From JBMOKU01 sp049324315 (GTDB taxonomy: Bacteria; Bacillota; Clostridia; Peptostreptococcales; Thermotaleaceae): a DNA stretch of 45,736 nucleotides. Shown here in pieces: positions 40,298 to 45,736 of this stretch; positions within the stretch are counted from its first letter, which is position 1; the number at the start of each line of letters is the position of its first letter. Position numbers and translations under genes: made by a program. Under the pieces are notes generated by a model. That model was given only the letters and a program-made list of their open reading frames with translations, was not told where the DNA came from and made no database searches. Location: assembly GCA_049324315.1 (NCBI GenBank), contig JBMOKU010000061.1, positions 1 through 45,736 of the forward strand, written 5' to 3'.

Positions 40298-42760
40298 TTC
40301 TAATAATTCTTTTACTTTTTTACTATATATTACTGATAATTCTTGAGCATATTCCTCCGTGAATCCTTCTGTGTAGACATTAAACACAGGTCGTTCACTA
40401 TCTGGAACAATTAATGCCCAACCCTTATCTTGATGAATTTTGATACCTTCAAACATTTCTATATTGTCATTTCTATTTTCACCAATTAATTGTCTAATTA
40501 CTCTTCCTTTATCCTTCCATTCGCAAGGAATTTCTTGTTTTTTATAATAGATCTGCGGAAGTTCCTGCACCAAATCACTGAGCTTCATGTTTTTTTCTGC
40601 CAGAAAATCAGTAATTAATCCCAATGCCCATATTGCATTAAAGCTTAAGATATACTGAAGAATCAGATCTTCCTGTTCACTATCATGATTCAGCATCGTA
40701 CTCATAACACATGCCGGCGAAGATTTTGTACGTATAATCTCTACATCTTGATTTTGTATCATATTTTCAATTGATTTCGGAGAAATATATGGTAAAATTA
40801 CACTTTTTAATGGGCCCTTCTTCATAACCAACAGTGAAACAAATGCCATATATTTTTCATTATCAATTTCTCTACCAAATTCATCAACTAGTATTAGATT
40901 CTCTCCATCTTCGCTGATAAATACACCTATGTCTGCTTTACTATTGACAACTTTTCTGCTCAAAAAAATCAAATAATCACTCACAGATTTATATTTTTCA
41001 ACCGTTTTATCTACAATTACGTGACATCCAATCTTTCCTAACAAGTTTTCAGCCAACTTAGAAACTTTTTCTGATTTAGAACTCAGTAAGAATATAGGTC
41101 TTTTCCTTATGATCGTTGGAAGGTTTTGAAGCAGCCGGACACCTTCTTCTAGAAAATATGCTGAAAAATTGTTTGCCTCGATAACCTCTTTAATATAGCT
41201 AGCATTACATCTCTTGTAATCTTCTCGATTTAATACATTTTCAACTTCTCTTTCCATACTTCTACTGATATTTGCACCAGTTTTATCCATAAATTCTATA
41301 TAAACCTTATTGTTATTTTCACAATCTGTGCGAACATGAATCCCACCTTTCGCTTTATAAAATCTAACTGCAAATCGGTTCATTGGGATAATTCCATGAT
41401 CGATATCAATTACAGCTGCACCTGTAGATAGGATTCCTGAAATTAGCGATCGTTTTATAACATTCGATGCATTGTCACCATCTCCACTGACAACGATGGT
41501 TGGATCTTGCTTTAGTATTGACGAGAAAGATGCTCCCAGCTTTGAAGCAAATTCTGGTGTAATATCGATATTAATTTCTCCTGAAATATCTCGAAATCCA
41601 AATAGTGTTTTAGATGCCTTTGTACCCCAAACCAAGTTTTCCTGTACAATTGTGTTATCCTCTATGCTTTTATGGGGCCATATTTTTACTTCAGGTTTTA
41701 CAATAACATCATGTGATAATTGACTTCCTTCGCCTATAACGGCGTTTTCATATATATTTACATTGTTTTTCGTTACCGCATTGGAACAAATCATAGCACC
41801 ACTGCAGTTGCAACCCTCACCTATAATCGTATTTCCCCAAATAATAGATTTTTTAAGATGGACATTTCTCTCTATTCTGCTGTAATCACCAATAACCGTA
41901 TAGGCATCGATGATTGCTCCTCTTTTAATGGAACAATTGTTTCCGATATATGCAGGGGCCTTGACTGTTACTCCATGGTCAATGATGGTTCCTTCTCCAA
42001 TCCAAATACCATTGGATATCTCTGTACCTTGAATATCAATCTTTACTTTTTTGTTCAATATGTCAAACTGTGTTTGCTTGTAAGATTTGATATCACCTAT
42101 ATCGCACCAATAATCATCCATGACATAACCAAACATTGGAACATCATCTCGTAATAATTGTGGGAATAAGTCTTTGCTAAAGTCAAAATTATCGCCTTTT
42201 TTGTAATAATTAAGTGCTTCCGGTTCCAGTATGTATATTCCAGTATTGATTGTATCGCTGAATACCTCACCCCAGCTGGGCTTCTCCAAAAAACGAACGA
42301 TTCTGCCTTGCCTATCTGTTATGATTACGCCATATTCAATCGGCACGGGTTCTTTTCTTAAAACAAGTGTAGCTTTAGCATTCTTATTTCGATGATAGTG
42401 GATGGCTTTATGGATATTTAAATCCGTTAAAGCATCTCCGCTAATCACCAACAGTGTACCGTCGATAAAGTCATCTGCGTTTTTTACACTGCCACCTGTT
42501 CCCAGTGGTACTTCCTCAGTATAGTAATGGATATTTACTCCCCATTTTTCTCCCGTACCAAAATAATCTGTTATAACACTGGGGAGATAGGCCATTGTAA
42601 TTGCTATATCTGTTATATTGTATTTTTTTAACAACGCAATCGTATATTCCATTACGGGTTTATTCAATATTGGAACCATGGGTTTAGGTATTCCACAAGT
42701 AAGAGGTCTTAATCTCGTTCCTTTCCCACCTGCCATGATAACTGCTTTAATAAATACCAC
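40283..42760 (-). CDS. Sugar-1-phosphate nucleotidyltransferase fused to a phosphomannomutase-like domain
   Basis: An 825-residue fusion. Residues 1-235 are a nucleotidyltransferase with MAGGKGTRLRPLTCGIPKPM and sugar-site motifs GTGGSVKNAD and DALTDLNI. Residues 245-380 are left-handed beta-helix hexapeptide repeats, and about 385-815 are a phosphohexomutase-like region. Proteins of this layout are usually labelled mannose-1-phosphate guanylyltransferase. In the mutase part the expected catalytic loops are altered: the serine loop reads SGDGDNAS and the metal loop SEDGENLILVDEFG in place of DGDxDR, so mutase activity is doubtful. The only in-frame standard start is GTG (42758-42760), which has no ribosome binding site. 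GAGGTGG is ideally spaced instead for an ATT at 42749-42751, which would give MKAVIMAGGKGT. It may supply an NDP-sugar for glycan synthesis, but the sugar is unknown. Confidence 0.85.
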   Translation of the reverse strand: MVFIKAVIMAGGKGTRLRPLTCGIPKPMVPILNKPVMEYTIALLKKYNITDIAITMAYLPSVITDYFGTGEKWGVNIHYYTEEVPLGTGGSVKNADDFIDGTLLVISGDALTDLNIHKAIHYHRNKNAKATLVLRKEPVPIEYGVIITDRQGRIVRFLEKPSWGEVFSDTINTGIYILEPEALNYYKKGDNFDFSKDLFPQLLRDDVPMFGYVMDDYWCDIGDIKSYKQTQFDILNKKVKIDIQGTEISNGIWIGEGTIIDHGVTVKAPAYIGNNCSIKRGAIIDAYTVIGDYSRIERNVHLKKSIIWGNTIIGEGCNCSGAMICSNAVTKNNVNIYENAVIGEGSQLSHDVIVKPEVKIWPHKSIEDNTIVQENLVWGTKASKTLFGFRDISGEINIDITPEFASKLGASFSSILKQDPTIVVSGDGDNASNVIKRSLISGILSTGAAVIDIDHGIIPMNRFAVRFYKAKGGIHVRTDCENNNKVYIEFMDKTGANISRSMEREVENVLNREDYKRCNASYIKEVIEANNFSAYFLEEGVRLLQNLPTIIRKRPIFLLSSKSEKVSKLAENLLGKIGCHVIVDKTVEKYKSVSDYLIFLSRKVVNSKADIGVFISEDGENLILVDEFGREIDNEKYMAFVSLLVMKKGPLKSVILPYISPKSIENMIQNQDVEIIRTKSSPACVMSTMLNHDSEQEDLILQYILSFNAIWALGLITDFLAEKNMKLSDLVQELPQIYYKKQEIPCEWKDKGRVIRQLIGENRNDNIEMFEGIKIHQDKGWALIVPDSERPVFNVYTEGFTEEYAQELSVIYSKKVKELLENQRQ

Positions 42761-42867
42761 CTCATTTGCTTATAGTTATTTGCATCAAAAAAGCATCCCT
42801 TTTCAGCATGCTATTATTATTTTGCGAAATATGCATTTTTTATATTCCTAAAAGAAAAAAGTCTCAC

Positions 42868-42899
42868 AAAAAAACCAATAGAATATTCGTCTATTGGTT
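42868..42899 (-). terminator. Terminator of the M16 peptidase gene
   Basis: AACCAATAGA / TCTATTGGTT (10 bp, 7-nt loop) is followed on the minus strand by T7, 36 nt past the stop codon. Confidence 0.85.
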
Positions 42900-42934
42900 T
42901 ACGATAAGGAAATCTATTATCTTTTTTCTTACAA

Positions 42935-44182
42935 TTAGTCTTCTTTATTAGCTAAAATGTGAACGGTGGGTTCATTAAAAACAATATTAGCTACTTTGTA
43001 TATATCTTCTGCCTCTATTTTATCTATTTCCACTAAGTCATCTTGAAATTCGTATATGCTTCTCTCAGCCATTTTCTGGTGGAGAACGTAACTGCATAAT
43101 TCCGAGGTATCTTCTAGCATTAGTGCTACTGCAGTTCTAACAACTCTCTTCATAAGGGTAATGTGTTTTTCAGTTAAATCAATTTCTCTTTTCTTCATTT
43201 GTTTAATGCTGTCTTCGATAATCTGCTTTGCATCTTCTATATCGTCTTCGCCCACGGCTGTATAAATATAAAGGGTTTTTACATGCTCCGAAGTATCAAC
43301 TTGTGAATAAACATCGTATGCTATACCCCGTTCTTCACGTAATGCTCTGAACAATGTAGAATTTGAACTGGCGCCAAGCTTATGGTTTAAAATACTGAGT
43401 GTCAGTTCATCTCGTCTGCTAAGGCCATAGAAAGTATAAAGATAAAGCAGTGTATTTTGTTCAATATTGCTTTTATATGATATTTTCTCAACGGAACGAT
43501 TCTTTTCGGTTATAATTTTTTTTCTGGTAAGGGGAGCATTTTTCCATTCGGCAAAATATTTCTCTACAATCCGTCTTATCTCTTCATGCTTGTTCGATGA
43601 AACAATACATATTACACAGTTATTTGGAACATAGTACCTATGATAAAATTCTTCCAACTGCTGTTTCGTAAGTCTTCGTACGGATTCTTCCGTTCCGGTT
43701 ATATCATATTTTAAAGGACTCTTCATAAATGCAAGATCGTGAATCTTTGCAAAACTATATTCCTCAACATCATCCACCGTACTTCGGATTTCTGCAATGA
43801 TAACGCCCTTTTCCTTCTCGATCTCTTCTTCTGGAAACGTTGAATGCATAATCATATCGGAAAAAATCTCAACAGAAGCTTCCAATTCTTCCGTCAAAGC
43901 CGTCATTGAAAAAACAGTCGAAGTATATTCCGTATATGCATTATATGAACCCGCTGTCTCCTCTAAATCATGGTTAATCATGTGGTTATCCCTTTTTAGC
44001 GTTCCTTTAAAAAGCATATGTTCAATAAAATGACATATGCCCTTTTCCTTATCTGACTCAAATAATGAGCCTATCTGAACCCCTATATGAATTGACGCTA
44101 TCTTTGTATCTTTTTCGATCGTAACAAGCTTCAAGCCATTACTTAAAAGATGCTCCTTTGCATGAATTTTATATTTGTCCAT
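42935..44182 (-). CDS. M16 family zinc metallopeptidase
   Basis: An insulinase/processing-peptidase-like enzyme of 415 residues. The inverted zinc motif HxxEH is H51-F-I-E54-H55 and the third ligand is E131 in EKGVIIAEIRS, 76 residues later as in the family. The C-terminal half has the M16 non-catalytic repeat with the FYGLSRRDELTLSILNHKLG region, R/Y motif RALREERGIAYDVYS included. No signal peptide is present, so it should be cytoplasmic. Similar to the B. subtilis YmxG/MlpA type, but it is not next to dapG or other ymxG neighbours. The ATG follows AGCAGGAATTGTAATT. Confidence 0.92.
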   Translation of the reverse strand: MDKYKIHAKEHLLSNGLKLVTIEKDTKIASIHIGVQIGSLFESDKEKGICHFIEHMLFKGTLKRDNHMINHDLEETAGSYNAYTEYTSTVFSMTALTEELEASVEIFSDMIMHSTFPEEEIEKEKGVIIAEIRSTVDDVEEYSFAKIHDLAFMKSPLKYDITGTEESVRRLTKQQLEEFYHRYYVPNNCVICIVSSNKHEEIRRIVEKYFAEWKNAPLTRKKIITEKNRSVEKISYKSNIEQNTLLYLYTFYGLSRRDELTLSILNHKLGASSNSTLFRALREERGIAYDVYSQVDTSEHVKTLYIYTAVGEDDIEDAKQIIEDSIKQMKKREIDLTEKHITLMKRVVRTAVALMLEDTSELCSYVLHQKMAERSIYEFQDDLVEIDKIEAEDIYKVANIVFNEPTVHILANKED

Positions 44183-44364
44183 AATTACAATTCCTGCTTT
44201 CTAAGTGATATAAATATATATAAAACCACCATTAAGTAATTATAGACGATAAAGCAGAAAAAGAAAAGAAATAATTCATATTCCCTATACAGTTGCAAAA
44301 AATAAACCTTAGCGGTAATATAATACATAATCTTTTTTTATCTATAAAGGAGTGCTTACATTGT

Positions 44365-45474
44365 ATGTCTAAATATTTGAAAAAAAGGATTCTCTACATC
44401 CTACTATTGCTGATAGCCTTATTATTCACTGGTTTTATCTCAAGATTCCCTCTAATCATTGAAAAATGGTATTCTATGGGTATCTACAGGATAATCGGGC
44501 AGGGGTTGAGTGGTTTTACAGGTCTTTTTCCTTTATCTCTCGCCGAACTTATCGTTCTGATTTTTTTTGCACTTATCATTTTTCATCTGCTTTCATTCAT
44601 AAAAAAAATATACTTAGGAAAAGCAGATACCCATGACTTATTCCGTTATACTTTAAATATCTTATTAACGCTGGGAATCCTGTATTTTTCTTTTATGATT
44701 TTATGGGGATTTCACTACCATCGTTTACCCTTCTCGGATATTTCTGACCTTGATATCCGTCCATCATCAATAGAAGAATTGGAAGCACTGTGCGTACACT
44801 TGATTGATCAAACAAATACGCTACGTCAGAGCGTATCTGAAAACATCGACGGTGTTACTAAAATCCAAGGTGGATACAGTGATGTATTTCGTCGTGCTTC
44901 TTATGGTTATAAAAATGCTTCCAGTCGATACCCTGAACTTGGCGGTATATACGGAAAACCAAAGGCTGTTTTGCTTTCAAAAGCATTGTCCTATGCAGGT
45001 ATATCGGGAATTTACTTTCCATTTACAGGAGAAGCAAATGTAAATACGCTCATACCAGACAGTATGCTGCCTTGTACAACCTCTCATGAAATGGCTCACC
45101 AAAGAGGTTTTGCCCGTGAAGATGAAGCAAATTATATTGCATATCTAACCTGTACCCTGCATCCTGATCCAGACTTTCAATATTCTGGCTCCTTATTGGC
45201 ACTTATCTATTCGATGAACGCACTGACTGACCAAAGTACGGAAAAATATACATCGTTACGCTCTAAATACAGTCTGGGTGTTAAAAAAGATTTGCAAGCT
45301 ATCCAGCAATACTGGGATAAGTATGAAGGCCCAATAGAAAAGGCATCTGACCGATTAAATGACGCTTACTTAAAAGCAAATGAACAGGAAGCCGGCGTTC
45401 AAAGCTATGGCAGAATGGTAGACCTTTTGATCGCAGAGTTCAGGAAAAACAGTCAACAAATGATAAGTCAATAA
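44365..45474 (+). CDS. DUF3810 family membrane protein with a HExxH zinc-protease motif
   Basis: The 369-residue protein begins with a short basic stretch and three membrane helices (about 8-30, 45-80, 92-115), followed by a large domain. That domain contains H241-E-M-A-H245 in CTTSHEMAHQRGFAREDEANY, a HExxH motif followed by a Glu/Asp-rich stretch, as in gluzincin-type peptidases. This is the DUF3810 family, whose function is not established to my knowledge. The chosen ATG (MSKYLKK) has AAAGGAG 12 nt upstream, rather far; the frame stays open to 44293, but that upstream stretch is AT-rich and lacks a ribosome site. It is a single gene facing away from the M16 peptidase. Confidence 0.82.
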   Translation: MSKYLKKRILYILLLLIALLFTGFISRFPLIIEKWYSMGIYRIIGQGLSGFTGLFPLSLAELIVLIFFALIIFHLLSFIKKIYLGKADTHDLFRYTLNILLTLGILYFSFMILWGFHYHRLPFSDISDLDIRPSSIEELEALCVHLIDQTNTLRQSVSENIDGVTKIQGGYSDVFRRASYGYKNASSRYPELGGIYGKPKAVLLSKALSYAGISGIYFPFTGEANVNTLIPDSMLPCTTSHEMAHQRGFAREDEANYIAYLTCTLHPDPDFQYSGSLLALIYSMNALTDQSTEKYTSLRSKYSLGVKKDLQAIQQYWDKYEGPIEKASDRLNDAYLKANEQEAGVQSYGRMVDLLIAEFRKNSQQMISQ

Positions 45475-45550
45475 GAAGGTTTAATCTACGTAGTTTTATT
45501 TCATATCATTAAATTATTCAAATGCATATGCTAAAACTCTTAGAATCATA

Positions 45551-45580
45551 AAAACCCAGACTATCATAAACCCGGGTTTT
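45551..45580 (+). terminator. Weak terminator after the DUF3810 gene
   Basis: AAAACCC (45551-45557) pairs with GGGTTTT (45574-45580) across a 16-nt loop; an AACCCGGGTT palindrome overlaps it. The stem is short, so termination is uncertain. Confidence 0.4.
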
Positions 45581-45624
45581 CAAAGATTTGTTTTTAAACA
45601 GTTTGAGAATTATAGATCTGGAAT

Positions 45625-45653
45625 CTTACAGTTAAATTTTACATGTGTATAAT
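45625..45653 (+). promoter_or_regulatory. Probable promoter of the last, partial gene
   Basis: CTTACA (45625-45630), a 17-bp spacer and a perfect TATAAT (45648-45653), 42 bp before the ATG of the final gene. Confidence 0.5.
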
Positions 45654-45695
45654 CCACCTAGATTTCTTTAGAATATAATTAAGGAGGGGTTACAC

Positions 45696-45736
45696 ATGGG
45701 TAGAAAGTTTGTTGAAGTAAATACTTTACATGGATT
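45696..45736 (+). CDS. 5' end of an unidentified gene, cut by the window
   Basis: ATG at 45696-45698 is preceded by AAGGAGGGGTTACAC, a strong ribosome binding site, and a TATAAT lies 42 bp upstream. The 13 complete codons read MGRKFVEVNTLHG and the frame is open to the end of the window. Too short to assign. Confidence 0.6.
   Translation, partial: MGRKFVEVNTLHG

Noticed and set aside
42795..42825. AGCAT...ATGCT followed by six T upstream of the nucleotidyltransferase gene as an attenuator
   Set aside because: Only a 5-bp stem with an 11-nt loop and no regulatory partner structure; too weak to claim.
1..45736. CRISPR array, prophage or toxin-antitoxin module
   Set aside because: No spaced direct repeats, phage structural or integrase genes, or paired small toxin-antitoxin ORFs were found on either strand.

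Overview
The window is a low-GC, gene-dense piece of a bacterial chromosome, most likely from an anaerobic, spore-forming member of the Clostridia. The evidence is the L27 N-terminal extension with its processing protease Prp, a spoIVFA-spoIVFB sporulation pair, a leucine T-box, strong AGGAGG ribosome binding sites, TTGACA/TATAAT promoters, and a UGA-containing (selenocysteine) selD. I cannot name the species; something near Alkaliphilus is a guess.

Layout. 1-2 kb: the 5' edge of a probable group II intron just after the selD terminator, then selD (selenoprotein) and comEA on the minus strand. 2-3.5 kb: a plus-strand D,D-carboxypeptidase. 3.5-5.8 kb: DUF1015 protein and a class V aminotransferase (minus). 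5.9-9.95 kb: ridA, a YheO/DauR-type regulator and leuS, which read as one minus-strand operon behind a leucine T-box leader and a consensus promoter. 9.97-16.5 kb: the conserved translation/cell-cycle block, transcribed rplU-prp-rpmA, obg-(Cys-rich small ORF)-yhbY, then nadD-yqeK-LCP-rsfS. 16.5-22.3 kb: spoIVFA-spoIVFB, two radical-SAM-family genes and RNase G, again minus strand. 22.5-26.9 kb: a plus-strand operon MoxR ATPase-DUF58-transglutaminase. 26.9-31.5 kb: a sirtuin, a three-gene NMT1/SsuA-type ABC importer and yebC (minus). 31.6-42.8 kb: a 2862-residue cyclic beta-1,2-glucan synthase-like enzyme and a sugar-nucleotidyltransferase fused to a degenerate phosphomannomutase-like domain. 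42.9-45.7 kb: an M16 peptidase (minus), a DUF3810 membrane protein (plus), and the first 13 codons of a further plus-strand gene.

How the genes work together: most of the window is housekeeping (ribosome assembly and maturation, tRNA charging, NAD synthesis, wall remodelling) plus sporulation signalling. The accessory content is the glucan synthase with its nucleotidyltransferase neighbour, the ABC importer and small palindromic repeats.

The least explained signal is a pair of about 105-bp two-hairpin elements in opposite orientation on either side of the obg-yhbY operon. They differ from each other by compensatory changes in both stems. Other points worth attention are the UGA in selD, the T-box-led leuS-regulator-ridA operon, and a nucleotidyltransferase whose best-placed start codon is ATT. 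I found no CRISPR array, tRNA, rRNA or complete transposase gene.
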